A stretch of 64,000 bases of DNA from Cellulomonas sp. 73-145 (GTDB lineage: Bacteria; Actinomycetota; Actinomycetes; Actinomycetales; Cellulomonadaceae): positions 62,001 through 126,000 of the forward strand of contig MKTI01000010.1 in assembly GCA_001898185.1 (NCBI GenBank). Direction: 5' to 3'. The notes under the pieces were generated by a model. That model did no database searches and was not told the DNA's origin. It worked only from the letters and a program-made list of their open reading frames with translations. The position numbers and the translations under genes were made by a program. Shown one piece after another: positions 54,070 through 62,954 of this stretch. Positions within the stretch are counted from its first letter, which is position 1. Each line of letters begins with the position of its first letter.

Positions 54070-55027
54070 GCGCGCGAGCGACCGGCTGCTGCGCATGCTC
54101 GGCATGGTGGCGTACCTCGACCGGCACCAGGGTGTGCCCGTCGACGAGATCGCCGAGCAGTTCGGCGTGACGCCGCGGCAGGTGCTGGCCGACGTCGACA
54201 CGCTCTGGGTGACGGGCACCCCCGGGTACCTCCCGTACGACCTGATCGACTTCGACGCCACCGCCTACGAGCAGGGTGTGGTGCGGCTGACGGAGTCGCG
54301 GGGCCTGACCCGACCGCTGCGGCTGGGCGGCCGCGAGGCCGTCGCCCTGGTGGCGGCGCTGCGGGCCATGGCGTCGGCGCTCGGCCCGCTGCTGGACGAC
54401 GAGCAGGCCCGCGTGCTGCGGTCGGCGCTGGCGAAGGTCACCGCTGCGACGGGTGATGCGGCGGCCGCCGTGGACGTGCAGCTGGCCTCGACGGCGACGC
54501 CGCAGGTGGCGGCGATCATCGCCGAGGCGCTCGCGCAGCACCGTCGCCTGCGCATCCGGTACGTGAACACCCGGGACGAGGCGAGCGACCGCGAGGTCGA
54601 CCCGATCAGGCTGGTCAGCGAGGACGAGCGGACGTACCTGCTGGCGTGGTGCCGGTCCGCGGACGGCGAACGGCTGTTCCGCGTGGACCGCGTCCTGGGC
54701 GCGGAGGTGCTCGACGAGCCGGCCGAGGACCACTCGGTCCCGGAGGCGGCGGCCGTGTTCTCACCTGGCCCGGAGGGCGAGCTGGTCACGCTGCACCTGG
54801 CCAGCCCCGGCCGGTGGGTGGCCGAGACGACGCCCGCCGAGGCCGTGCGCAACCTTCCCGACGGGTCCTTCGAGGTGGACCTGCGCGTCGTCCAGCCGGC
54901 CTGGTTGCGGCACCTGCTGCTGCAGGCTGCCGAGGACGTCCTGGACGTCCGGCCGGCCCGGGTCGCCCAGGAGGTGGCCCAGGTGGCTCGCGCGGCCCTG
55001 GCCGCCTACGGACCCGGGGAGGGCTGA
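54062..55027 (+). CDS. pafC: WYL-domain transcriptional regulator PafC
   Basis: Partner of PafB in the damage-responsive activator. The 321-aa protein has the HTH segment LLRMLGMVAYLDRHQGVPVDEIAEQFGVTPRQVLADVDTLW, then a WYL domain with RIRYVNTRDEASDREVDPIRLVSEDERTYLLAWCRSA and FRVDRVLGAEV. Length and tandem position after pafB are as in mycobacteria. It lies within an 8-bp overlap of pafB, so both subunits are made together. Confidence 0.93.
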   Translation: MPERASDRLLRMLGMVAYLDRHQGVPVDEIAEQFGVTPRQVLADVDTLWVTGTPGYLPYDLIDFDATAYEQGVVRLTESRGLTRPLRLGGREAVALVAALRAMASALGPLLDDEQARVLRSALAKVTAATGDAAAAVDVQLASTATPQVAAIIAEALAQHRRLRIRYVNTRDEASDREVDPIRLVSEDERTYLLAWCRSADGERLFRVDRVLGAEVLDEPAEDHSVPEAAAVFSPGPEGELVTLHLASPGRWVAETTPAEAVRNLPDGSFEVDLRVVQPAWLRHLLLQAAEDVLDVRPARVAQEVAQVARAALAAYGPGEG

Positions 55028-55029
55028 CA

Positions 55030-55359
55030 GTGCCCTGGGGACTGGTGTGGACCGTGCTCGTCGTCGCGACGCTCGTCGGAGCGGCCTTCCTGGCGCGGTC
55101 CCTGTGGCGCCGCGGACTGGCGCTCGGCCGGGCGGTCGGCGTCGCAGCCGAGGCGACCGCCGCAGCGGCTGACCACGGAACCGAGCGCGCCGACCAGCTG
55201 CGGGACGCGCACCCCGTGCCGGGACCCGCGCTCGGCACCGACCCGGCCGTGCTGCGCGATCGGCTCGCGCAGGTCCGCGCGGAACGGGCACGACGACGGG
55301 TGGTCCGTGCGGACCGGCACCGGAGGACGTACGAGACGTGGCGTCAGGTGTGGCGCTGA
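55030..55359 (+). CDS. Small single-pass membrane protein between pafC and tatA
   Basis: 109 aa: an N-terminal helix (WGLVWTVLVVATLVGAAFLARSLW) followed by an Ala/Glu-rich segment and an Arg-rich C-terminus (RAERARRRVVRADRHRRTYETWRQVWR), probably cytoplasmic. I recognise no domain. The GTG is two bases after the pafC stop and codon use matches neighbours, so it is likely real. Its position in a DNA-damage/Tat neighbourhood gives no clear function. Confidence 0.6.
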   Translation: MPWGLVWTVLVVATLVGAAFLARSLWRRGLALGRAVGVAAEATAAAADHGTERADQLRDAHPVPGPALGTDPAVLRDRLAQVRAERARRRVVRADRHRRTYETWRQVWR

Positions 55360-55403
55360 CCTGCGACGACGGCGGCTCGCTCAGGACGTCGCCCGAGCCT
55401 GCG

Positions 55404-55409
55404 TAGACT
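55404..55409 (+). promoter_or_regulatory. Probable -10 box for tatA-tatC
   Basis: TAGACT about 32 nt before the tatA start, in the 82-bp gap; no strong -35. Confidence 0.4.
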
Positions 55410-55441
55410 CGCCACGTCGTCCACCGAAGGAGTCGTCGGTC

Positions 55442-55768
55442 GTGTTTCGTGGCTTGTTCGAGGGTTGGCACCCGATCCTCCTCATCCTCATCGTGGTGCT
55501 GGTCTTCGGCGCGAACCGGCTGCCCGGGGCGGCGCGCAACATCGCCCAGTCGATGAAGATCTTCAAGCGCGAGCTCGAGAGCGGCGACGACAAGACGGCC
55601 GGCTCCGCGAGCGGCGCACCCTCCACGACTCCGACCGCGCCACCCGCGGCGCCGCCCGCAGCCGCCCAGCCGAGCCCCACGCCGCCGGCGGCCCAGCCCG
55701 GGAGCACGCCCCCGGCCCCCGGACCGGACGTGCCGCCCGCCGCCGGCGACGGCGCAGCGCGGGCCTGA
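55442..55768 (+). CDS. tatA: Sec-independent translocase protein TatA
   Basis: Pore-forming subunit of twin-arginine protein export. The 108-aa protein has a short N-terminus, one membrane helix (HPILLILIVVLVF), the hinge FGANRLPGAARNIAQSMKIFKRELE with the amphipathic helix, then a long Pro/Ala/Thr-rich unstructured tail. GTG start with GAAGGAG 9 nt upstream. The GANRLPG hinge replaces the common GPKKLPE. It precedes tatC by 7 bp; tatB is not here, as in other Actinobacteria. Confidence 0.94.
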   Translation: MFRGLFEGWHPILLILIVVLVFGANRLPGAARNIAQSMKIFKRELESGDDKTAGSASGAPSTTPTAPPAAPPAAAQPSPTPPAAQPGSTPPAPGPDVPPAAGDGAARA

Positions 55769-55775
55769 ACCGCAC

Positions 55776-56621
55776 GTGAACGCCCGGTCGACGAGCCGGG
55801 CCCCGAACGGCCGCATGCCGTTGCGGGCCCACCTGCGTGAGCTGCGCCGGCGGCTGTTCCTCGCCGTGATCGGGATCGCGCTCGGCGCCGTCGTCGGCTG
55901 GTTCGCGTACCACCCCGTGTTCGAGGCCCTGATCCGGCCGTTGCAGCGGGTGGCGGCAGCCCGGCACCAGATCGTCGCGATCAACTTCAGCGGCCTGGCG
56001 GCCTCCTTCGACATGCAGGTGCAGGTCGCGCTCTTCCTCGGCGTGCTGGTGTCCAGCCCCTGGTGGATCGGCCAGCTGTGGGCCTTCGTCACCCCGGGGC
56101 TGACGCGCCGCGAACGCCGGTACGCGGTCCTGTTCCTCGCCGTCGGTGTGCCGCTGTTCCTGGCGGGCGCGGCGCTGGCGTGGTGGGCGCTGCCGAACGC
56201 CGTGACGTTCCTGACCGCGTTCACACCGGCCGGCGCGACGAACCTGATCGACGCACAGACCTACATGGCGTTCGTGATGCGGCTGATCCTGGCGTTCGGC
56301 CTGGCGTTCCTGCTGCCGGTGGTGATGGTGGCCCTGAACCTCGCCGGGGTGGTGCGGGCCCGGACGTGGGTCGGTGCGTGGCGGTGGGCCGTCGTCGCGA
56401 TCTTCGTCTTCGCCGCCGTCGTCACCCCGACGCCGGACGCCTTCAGCATGCTCGGCATCGCGCTGCCCATGACGGGCCTGTACGTGGCCGCGGTCTGGAT
56501 CTGCCTGGTGCACGACCGACGTGAGGACCGCCGTCGCGTCGCGGCCGGACTGCCTCGGCTCGACGGCACGATGCCCGACGACGAGCCGGGCGCGCCGGGG
56601 ACCGGGGCGGCGGGGACGTGA
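55776..56621 (+). CDS. tatC: Sec-independent translocase protein TatC
   Basis: Six-helix receptor for twin-arginine signal peptides. The 281-aa protein contains the N-terminal signature MPLRAHLRELRRRLFLAVIGIALG with the conserved Glu in LREL, QVQVALFLGVLVSSPWWIGQLWAFVTPGLTRRERRYA, and YMAFVMRLILAFGLAFLLPVVMVALN. The C-terminal tail after helix 6 is longer than in E. coli. GTG start; GTGA overlap with dagK. Confidence 0.95.
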   Translation: MNARSTSRAPNGRMPLRAHLRELRRRLFLAVIGIALGAVVGWFAYHPVFEALIRPLQRVAAARHQIVAINFSGLAASFDMQVQVALFLGVLVSSPWWIGQLWAFVTPGLTRRERRYAVLFLAVGVPLFLAGAALAWWALPNAVTFLTAFTPAGATNLIDAQTYMAFVMRLILAFGLAFLLPVVMVALNLAGVVRARTWVGAWRWAVVAIFVFAAVVTPTPDAFSMLGIALPMTGLYVAAVWICLVHDRREDRRRVAAGLPRLDGTMPDDEPGAPGTGAAGT

Positions 56622-57529
56622 GCCGCCTCGGCGTGATGGTGAACCCGGCCGCGGGTCTCGGCCGCGGCGTCCGCACCGGCCGGCAGGTGCACGCTGCGCT
56701 GCGCGCGGCCGGGCACGTCGTCACGGACCTGTCCGCACCGACCCTGGCGCAGGCGACCGACCGGGCTCGGGGCGCGTCGCTGCAGAACCTGGACGGGCTC
56801 GTCGTCGTCGGCGGCGACGGGGCGGTGCACCTCGCGGTCAACGTGGTGGCCGGGACCGGCCTGCCGCTCGGCATCGTCCCCGCAGGCAGCGGGAACGACA
56901 TCGCGCGGAGCCTGGGCGTGCCGCGACGCGTTCCCGAGGCCCTCGCCCAGATCGACCGGGCGCTGGGTGCCGCGCCGCACCACATCGACGCGGTCGAGGT
57001 GGGCGCGCCCGGCCGCGAGGCGGTGGAGTGGTTCGTCGGCGTGCTGTCGTGCGGTCTCGACGCCGCCGTGAATGCGCGGGCCAACGCCTACGGGTGGCCC
57101 AAGGGGCACGCTCGCTACCTCCGGGCGGTCGTCGGGGAGCTGCCACGGTTCCGCCCGTACGGATACCGCGTGACGCTGGACGACGGCACGTGGGTCTCGG
57201 CCGGCACGCTGGTCGCTGCCGCGAACACGCCGTGGTTCGGTGGCGGCCTGCGGATCGCCCCGGACGCCGCGCTGGACGACGGTCTGCTCGACGTGGTCGT
57301 GGCCGGGCCCTTCAGCCGAGCCGGCACCGCCGGGATCTTCCACCGCCTCTACGCGGGCACCCACCTGCGTCACCCGCGGATCGAGGTGCACCGCTCGCGC
57401 TCCGTGGTGATCGAGCACGAGCCGAGTCTCGGCGGCCACCCACCTGTCGCGTTCGCCGACGGCGAGCGGATCGGCCCCCTGCCGCTGCGCGCCCGCGTGG
57501 TGCCCGGAGCGCTGCAGATCCTGGTCTAG
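56618..57529 (+). CDS. Diacylglycerol kinase / lipid kinase (YegS-DgkB-like)
   Basis: Soluble lipid kinase of the DAGK catalytic family. The 303-aa protein has VMVNPAAGLGRGVR at the N-terminus, the nucleotide signature VVVGGDGAVHLAVN (GGDGT-like with Ala for Thr), and PAGSGNDIARSLGVP. The C-terminal beta-sandwich ends with FADGERIGPLPLRARVVPGALQILV. Phosphorylation of diacylglycerol or a related lipid in phospholipid recycling is the family role; exact substrate is not readable. tatC-dagK-helY linkage is conserved in Actinobacteria; here an efflux cassette is inserted before helY. Confidence 0.9.
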   Translation: MSRLGVMVNPAAGLGRGVRTGRQVHAALRAAGHVVTDLSAPTLAQATDRARGASLQNLDGLVVVGGDGAVHLAVNVVAGTGLPLGIVPAGSGNDIARSLGVPRRVPEALAQIDRALGAAPHHIDAVEVGAPGREAVEWFVGVLSCGLDAAVNARANAYGWPKGHARYLRAVVGELPRFRPYGYRVTLDDGTWVSAGTLVAAANTPWFGGGLRIAPDAALDDGLLDVVVAGPFSRAGTAGIFHRLYAGTHLRHPRIEVHRSRSVVIEHEPSLGGHPPVAFADGERIGPLPLRARVVPGALQILV

Positions 57530-57550
57530 GCGCGCCTGCCGGAACGGCGA

Positions 57551-57587
57551 CGGGGCGGCCCGGAGCGCTGCTCCCAGGACCGCCCCG
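57551..57587. terminator. Bidirectional terminator between dagK and the MFS gene
   Basis: Nested hairpin: outer arms CGGGGCGG/CCGCCCCG enclose an inner GGAGC-gct-GCTCC stem. It lies between two convergent stop codons 76 bp apart and is nearly symmetrical, so it can act on both strands. Confidence 0.7.
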
Positions 57588-57605
57588 CCGCACGCGAGCC
57601 GCCGG

Positions 57606-59159
57606 TCAGTGCGCCAGCACCGGCTCCGCGCCGAGCGCCACCCGCTCCGCCACCCGGATCTCCCGGGCCGCGCGGGAGCGGAACAGCATCGCGCTGAGCA
57701 CCGCACCGAGCAGGAAGATGCCCGCCGACCAGGTGTACGCCGTGGTGAAGCTGTGCAGCGTCGCCGCGCCGAGCACACCCGGGCTGACCGGTCCGTGCGC
57801 GGTGGCGTAGTGGCTGGCGGCGGTCGCAGCCAGCGTGTTCAGCAGGGCGGTCCCGATCGCGCCACCGACCTGCTGGCTGGTGGACACCATCGCCGAGGCG
57901 GCCCCGGCGAGGCGCTGGTCCACGCCGAGCGTCGCCAGCTGGAACGACGCCGGCATGATGGACGCCATCCCCGCACCCATCACCACGAGCCCGGGCAGCA
58001 CCTGCCAGTACGAGCTCGTCGCGCCCAGGGTGGTGAACCACGCCATCGCCACCGCGCCGAGCATCATGCCGAGCGGCACCAGCGCCTTGGCCCCGAACCG
58101 CGGCAGCAGCACGTTGGACTGCACCTGCGACGTGACGATGATCGCCACCACCATCGGCAGGAAGGCCAGCCCGGTGCGCATCGGGGTGAAGTGCAGCGTC
58201 GCCTGCAGGTAGTACGTCAGGAACAGGAAGACGCCGAACATCCCCGAGCCCGCGACCAGGATCGACAGGAACGACGCGCCGCGGTCCCGGTCGAGGATCA
58301 CCTCGAGGGGGAGAGCGGGGTTGGCCGCCGTGCGCTGCCGCCAGGCGAAGGCGCCGAGCAGCAGCACGCTGGCCGCCAGCGGCGCCCACGTCAGGGGAGC
58401 GTCCCAGCCCTTGGGCTCCGCCTGGGAGAAGCCGAAGACCAGGGCGAAGAGCCCGGCCGAGCCCAGCGCGACGCCGATGATGTCCAGCCGGTGCTTGGCC
58501 GTCCCACCGGTGCGAGGCAGCAGCACGAGACCGGCCACCACCGCGATGACGGCGATCAGCACGTTGACGTAGAGGTTCCACCGCCAGCTGACGTTCTCCG
58601 TCAGGTAGCCGCCGAGCAGCAGCCCGATGGCGCCGCCCATGCCGGCGATGGCGCCGAACACCCCGAAGGCGCGGGCGCGCTCCTTCGGGTCGAAGAAGGT
58701 GGTGGTCAGCACGGACAGGGCCGACGGAGCCAGCACGGCACCGAACGCGCCCTGCAGCGCACGGGCGGCGACCAGAAGCTCGAAGGTGCGTGCGGCGCCG
58801 CCCAGGGCGGACGCGACGGCGAAGCCGACGAGCCCGATCAGGAACATCCGCCGCCGGCCGAACAGGTCGGACAGCCGACCGCCGAGCAGCAGCAGGCTGC
58901 CGAACGCCAGGGAGTACGCCGTGACGATCCACTGCCGGTCGTTGTCGGTGAAGCCGAGGGCCCGCTGGGCGGACGGCATGGCGATGTTCACGATCGTGGC
59001 GTCGAGCACGACCATCAGCTGCGCGAGCGCGACGGTGGCGAGCACGAACCAGCGTCGCCGGCCCGCCTCGGGCGAGGGTGCCGGCGCAACGGCCGGCGTG
59101 GTTGCGGAAGAACGAGAGGTGTCGGGGGGTTCTGGAACCGTGACGGTTTCTGCGGACAT
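57606..59159 (-). CDS. DHA2-family (14-helix) MFS drug efflux transporter
   Basis: 517-aa proton-coupled multidrug exporter. A disordered N-terminus of about 33 residues precedes 14 predicted helices. The motifs are LDATIVNIAMPSAQRAL (DHA2 motif D1), LLLGGRLSDLFGRRRMFLIGL (motif A) and GAIGLLLGGYLTENVSWRWNLYVNV (motif C region and the WRW signature). GGAGG lies 7 nt before the ATG. It is divergent from a TetR gene with an operator-like palindrome between them, the standard layout of an inducible efflux pump. The cassette interrupts the usual dagK-helY adjacency. Confidence 0.93.
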   Translation of the reverse strand: MSAETVTVPEPPDTSRSSATTPAVAPAPSPEAGRRRWFVLATVALAQLMVVLDATIVNIAMPSAQRALGFTDNDRQWIVTAYSLAFGSLLLLGGRLSDLFGRRRMFLIGLVGFAVASALGGAARTFELLVAARALQGAFGAVLAPSALSVLTTTFFDPKERARAFGVFGAIAGMGGAIGLLLGGYLTENVSWRWNLYVNVLIAVIAVVAGLVLLPRTGGTAKHRLDIIGVALGSAGLFALVFGFSQAEPKGWDAPLTWAPLAASVLLLGAFAWRQRTAANPALPLEVILDRDRGASFLSILVAGSGMFGVFLFLTYYLQATLHFTPMRTGLAFLPMVVAIIVTSQVQSNVLLPRFGAKALVPLGMMLGAVAMAWFTTLGATSSYWQVLPGLVVMGAGMASIMPASFQLATLGVDQRLAGAASAMVSTSQQVGGAIGTALLNTLAATAASHYATAHGPVSPGVLGAATLHSFTTAYTWSAGIFLLGAVLSAMLFRSRAAREIRVAERVALGAEPVLAH

Positions 59160-59215
59160 GGGTGTCCTCCGGGGACGTCGTGGTCGGTGGAACCACGGTA
59201 ATACAAGACTGGTCA

Positions 59216-59233
59216 GTTCCGGAACCCTATAGT
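59216..59233. promoter_or_regulatory. Operator-like palindrome and TetR-gene -10 box
   Basis: GTTCCGGAAC (59216-59225) is a perfect 10-bp palindrome, placed immediately before TATAGT (59228-59233), the likely -10 of the TetR gene, and 57 nt from the MFS start. A repressor bound here could block both genes. Confidence 0.5.
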
Positions 59234-59293
59234 CTCGGTTTTGTGGTTGACATCCGTCGGCCGCACAATGGACCGGACGAGGGGAGCGGGACG

Positions 59294-59944
59294 ATGCAGG
59301 TCGACGACGACGCCGCGGTGCAGGCTCCCCGCAGGCCGGGTCGGCGGCGCGACGATTCGCGTGACGACGCGATCCTCGAGGCGACCCGTCACCTGCTGGC
59401 CGAGCGCGGCTACGAGGGCACCACCATGGACGCCGTCGCGGAGCGGGCCTGCGCGGGCAAGGCGACGGTGTACCGCCGGTGGCCGTCGAAGGTGCAGCTG
59501 GTCGTCGACTCCCTGCTGTGCGACGCGAGCAGCATCACGACGATCGACGACGTGCCGGACACGGGCTCGCTGCGAGGCGATCTGCTGTCGGTGTCGACGG
59601 TGCGCCGCCGCACCGACTCCGACGACGTCATGGCCGGGCTGATCCACGCCGTCGCCGCCGAGCCCGAGGTGGCGGCCGTCTTCAAGGAGCAGTTCGTCCG
59701 GGCGCGCGTCGCGCTGATGCGAGGCCTCCTGGTGCGTGCGCAGGAGCGCGGCGAGGTGCCCGAGGGCCTCGACCTCGACATGGTGGCCGCTGTGGCGCCG
59801 GCGATGATCTCCTACCACAAGACGGTCGAGGGCAAGCACCCCGACCAGGAGTTCCTCGTCCGCGTGGTGGACTCGGTGATCCTGCCGCTCGTCACCGGTC
59901 GCGCGGCGGGCATCCAGGCGACCACCTCGGTCGACACGCACTGA
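59294..59944 (+). CDS. TetR-family transcriptional repressor
   Basis: Likely ligand-responsive repressor of the adjacent efflux pump. In the 216-aa form the HTH is RDDAILEATRHLLAERGYEGTTMDAVAERACAGKATVYRRWPSKVQLV, a textbook TetR N-terminus with the TVYRRW recognition helix. The C-terminal TetR_C-type region is about 75-216. The ATG used has a GAGGGGAG ribosome site. A GTG 17 codons upstream (59243) lies 9 nt after TATAGT and could be a leaderless start giving a 233-aa protein; the sequence does not settle it. Confidence 0.9.
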   Translation: MQVDDDAAVQAPRRPGRRRDDSRDDAILEATRHLLAERGYEGTTMDAVAERACAGKATVYRRWPSKVQLVVDSLLCDASSITTIDDVPDTGSLRGDLLSVSTVRRRTDSDDVMAGLIHAVAAEPEVAAVFKEQFVRARVALMRGLLVRAQERGEVPEGLDLDMVAAVAPAMISYHKTVEGKHPDQEFLVRVVDSVILPLVTGRAAGIQATTSVDTH

Positions 59945-59985
59945 GCACCGCGGGTCGCCCCCAAGAGGACGCCGCCGCCAGCACC

Positions 59986-59991
59986 TACTGT
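59986..59991 (+). promoter_or_regulatory. -10 box of a leaderless helY promoter
   Basis: TACTGT with 6 nt to the helY GTG; no Shine-Dalgarno between. Confidence 0.5.
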
Positions 59992-59997
59992 GGAACG

Positions 59998-62859
59998 GTG
60001 CCCAGCACCTCCAGGACCGCAGCGGACGACGAGCTGTCACCGGCGGAGCGGTACGCCCAGGCCCGCCGACGGACGGCCCGGGAGCGGTCGTCGCTCGGCC
60101 GGTTCGCCGACCAGCTCCCGTTCCCGCTCGACCCGTTCCAGACGGAGGCGTGCGAGGCGCTCGAGCGAGGCAGCGGCGTGCTGGTCGCCGCGCCCACGGG
60201 TGCCGGGAAGACCGTCGTGGGGGAGTTCGCGGTCCACCTGGCGCTGGAGGCGGGGCGCAAGGCGTTCTACACGACGCCGATCAAGGCGCTGTCCAACCAG
60301 AAGTACGGCGACCTGGTCCGTCGGTACGGGGCCGAGCGCGTGGGGCTGCTCACCGGCGACGTGACGGTGAACGGCGAGGCCGACGTGGTGGTGATGACCA
60401 CCGAGGTGCTCCGCAACATGCTCTACGCCGGTTCGCCGACGCTGACCGGGCTCGGCTACGTCGTGATGGACGAGGTGCACTACCTCGCCGACCGGTTCCG
60501 CGGCCCCGTCTGGGAAGAGGTGATCATCCACCTCCCCGACGACGTGCAGCTGGTGTCCCTGTCGGCCACGGTGTCCAACGCCGAGGAGTTCGGCGACTGG
60601 CTGTCCACCGTCCGCGGCGACACCACCGTCGTGGTCAGCGAGCACCGTCCCGTGCCGGTGGGGCAGCACGTGCTCGTCGGGCGCGACCTGGTGGACCTGT
60701 ACGCCGGCCACGTCGACCCGACGGCCCCCGGCAACGACCCGCCGATCAACCCCGACCTGGTCCACCGGCTGCGCAACCGCCTGCGCTCGGAGGGTCCGCC
60801 GCAACGGCGCGGACCGGGTGACCGTGGCTTCCGCGGGCCCGGCGGCCGGGACCGCGGACCCGTGCGTGGCGGTGGCCGGCCGACGCCGCGGTTCGTCGTC
60901 GTCGACGCCCTCGAGCGGGACGGCCTGCTGCCGGCGATCGTCTTCATCTTCTCCCGGGCGGGCTGCGAGGCCGCCGTCGCCCAGTGCCTGCACGCCGGCG
61001 TCCGCCTGACCAGCGCCGCCGAGCAGTCCCGCATCCGCCAGATCGCCGAGGAGCGCTGCGCGCCGATCCCGTCGGAGGACCTGGACGTGCTGGGCTACCC
61101 GGCGTTCGTCGACGCCCTGACCAGGGGGGTCGCGGCACACCACGCCGGGATGCTCCCGCTGTTCAAGGAGACCGTCGAGGAGCTGTTCAGCCAGGGTCTG
61201 GTCAAGGTGGTGTTCGCCACCGAGACCCTGGCGCTCGGCATCAACATGCCGGCGCGCAGCGTCGTGCTCGAGCGCCTGGTCAAGTGGGACGGGTCGCAGC
61301 ACGTCGACGTCACGCCGGGGGAGTACACCCAGCTCACGGGGCGCGCAGGGCGGCGCGGGATCGACACCGAGGGCCACGGCGTGGTCGTCGAGCACCCGGC
61401 GCTCGACCCGGTGCACCTCGCCGGGCTCGCCTCCAAGCGGCTGTACCCGCTGCGCTCCAGCTTCCGGCCGACGTACAACATGGCCGTCAACCTGGTCGCG
61501 CAGGTCGGCCGGGACCGCGCCCGCGAGGTGCTCGAGACGTCGTTCGCGCAGTTCCAGGCCGACCGAGGCGTGGTCGGCCTGGCCCGGCAGGCGCAGGCCC
61601 ACGCGGAGTCGATCGCGGGCTACGCCCGTGCCATGGAGTGCGACCTCGGCGACTTCGCCGAGTACGCCGGCCTCCGGCAGCAGATCCGCGAGCGCGAGCG
61701 GGACCTGCTGCGAGCCGGGGCGACCGCACGCCGGGCGGAGGCTGTCCGGACGCTGGAGGGCCTGCGCCCCGGCGACCTGCTCCAGGTCCCGACGGGTCGC
61801 CGCAGCGGCTTCGCGGTCGTGGTGGACCCCGGCACGGACGGCGGCTTCGAGGGACCGCACCCGACGGTGCTCGGCACGGATCGGCAGGTGCGGCGCCTGA
61901 CCGTCGCGGACGTCGGTCCGGGCGCCCGCACGGTGGGGCACCTGCACCTGCCGCGCGGCTTCAACGCACGGGTACCGGCGGCGCGGCGCGACCTGGCGGC
62001 GCGACTGCGCTCCGCGCTGGAGGACCTGGGGCTCGACGACACCGGTGCCGCCCGTCGCGGCCGGCGGCACGGGCGTGGTCCCGACGAGGGCAGCGCGGCG
62101 GCGCAGGATGCCGAGCTCGCCGCGCTCCGGCGCCGGCTCCGGGCGCACCCGTGCCACCGCTGCCCGGACCGGGAGGAGCACGCCCGCTGGGCGGAACGCT
62201 GGCAGCGCGCGACCGCCGAGCACCGCTCGCTGGTCGCCCGGATCGAGGGTCGGACAGGCTCGATCGCGGTGGTGTTCGACCGGATCTGCGACGTGCTGGT
62301 GCGGCTGGGCTACGCAGCCCGCGGCGGTGACGAGCCCGGCAGCCTCGAGGTGACGGACGACGGCCGCTGGCTGCGCCGGCTGTACGCGGAGAACGACCTG
62401 CTGCTGGCCGAGTGCCTGCGCCGCGGCATCTGGGGCGAGCTCGAGGCACCCGGGCTGGCGGCACTCGTCTCCACGCTCGTCTACCGTTCCCGGCGCGACG
62501 ACGGGGCCGAGCCGCACGTGCCGGGCGGACCGGGTGGCCGGCTGGGCCGGGCCCTCGACGCGACGGTCACCACGTGGTCGCAGCTGGAGGACCTGGAGCA
62601 GGAGCACGGGCTGTCCACCGTGCAGCCGCTCGACACGGGGCTCGTCGAGCCGATCCACCGCTGGGCCGCGGGGCGCAGCCTCGACGCGGTGCTGCGCGGT
62701 GGTGAGCTCGCCGCCGGCGACTTCGTCCGGTGGTGCAAGCAGGTGATCGACGTGCTCGACCAGATCGCCCAGGCGGCACCCGAGCCCGCCCTGCGCCGGA
62801 CCGCTGCGGCGGCGGTGAAGGCCGTCCGCCGCGGAGTGGTCGCGTACTCGTCGGTCTGA
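59998..62859 (+). CDS. helY: HelY, Ski2/Mtr4-like DEAD/DEAH-box RNA helicase
   Basis: 953-aa superfamily 2 helicase of the Ski2-like group, conserved beside tatC in Actinobacteria. RecA1: Q-region PFPLDPFQTEACEALERG, Walker A APTGAGKTVVGEF (about 64), TTPIKALSNQKYGDL, DEVHYL box at about 158, SLSATVSNAEEFGDW. A Pro/Arg/Gly-rich insert lies at about 260-300. RecA2: VKVVFATETLALGINMPARSV and YTQLTGRAGRRGID (motif VI). The remainder includes a CHRCPD segment and a C-terminal Ski2/DSHCT helical region. GTG start 6 nt downstream of TACTGT. RNA surveillance or processing is inferred from the family. Confidence 0.93.
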   Translation: MPSTSRTAADDELSPAERYAQARRRTARERSSLGRFADQLPFPLDPFQTEACEALERGSGVLVAAPTGAGKTVVGEFAVHLALEAGRKAFYTTPIKALSNQKYGDLVRRYGAERVGLLTGDVTVNGEADVVVMTTEVLRNMLYAGSPTLTGLGYVVMDEVHYLADRFRGPVWEEVIIHLPDDVQLVSLSATVSNAEEFGDWLSTVRGDTTVVVSEHRPVPVGQHVLVGRDLVDLYAGHVDPTAPGNDPPINPDLVHRLRNRLRSEGPPQRRGPGDRGFRGPGGRDRGPVRGGGRPTPRFVVVDALERDGLLPAIVFIFSRAGCEAAVAQCLHAGVRLTSAAEQSRIRQIAEERCAPIPSEDLDVLGYPAFVDALTRGVAAHHAGMLPLFKETVEELFSQGLVKVVFATETLALGINMPARSVVLERLVKWDGSQHVDVTPGEYTQLTGRAGRRGIDTEGHGVVVEHPALDPVHLAGLASKRLYPLRSSFRPTYNMAVNLVAQVGRDRAREVLETSFAQFQADRGVVGLARQAQAHAESIAGYARAMECDLGDFAEYAGLRQQIRERERDLLRAGATARRAEAVRTLEGLRPGDLLQVPTGRRSGFAVVVDPGTDGGFEGPHPTVLGTDRQVRRLTVADVGPGARTVGHLHLPRGFNARVPAARRDLAARLRSALEDLGLDDTGAARRGRRHGRGPDEGSAAAQDAELAALRRRLRAHPCHRCPDREEHARWAERWQRATAEHRSLVARIEGRTGSIAVVFDRICDVLVRLGYAARGGDEPGSLEVTDDGRWLRRLYAENDLLLAECLRRGIWGELEAPGLAALVSTLVYRSRRDDGAEPHVPGGPGGRLGRALDATVTTWSQLEDLEQEHGLSTVQPLDTGLVEPIHRWAAGRSLDAVLRGGELAAGDFVRWCKQVIDVLDQIAQAAPEPALRRTAAAAVKAVRRGVVAYSSV

Positions 62860-62880
62860 GGCGGCCCACGGCGCGGGCGA

Positions 62881-62940
62881 CCATCGCGCGCGATGGCGGT
62901 GCACCGCCCTGACCTGCACAAGCGCACGCGGATCGCGTGC
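62881..62940. promoter_or_regulatory. Cluster of three palindromes between helY and the amidohydrolase
   Basis: CCATCGCGCGCGATGG (62881-62896), GGCGGTGCACCGCC (62895-62908) and GCACGCG-gat-CGCGTGC (62924-62940) follow one another, and the last ends 2 nt before the TAGGGT -10 box. The first could fold as a helY terminator; the last sits where a repressor of the amidohydrolase would bind. Confidence 0.5.
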
Positions 62941-62942
62941 CC

Positions 62943-62948
62943 TAGGGT
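62943..62948 (+). promoter_or_regulatory. -10 box of a leaderless amidohydrolase promoter
   Basis: TAGGGT with 6 nt to the GTG start; no Shine-Dalgarno between. Confidence 0.5.
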
Positions 62949-62954
62949 TCGAGC

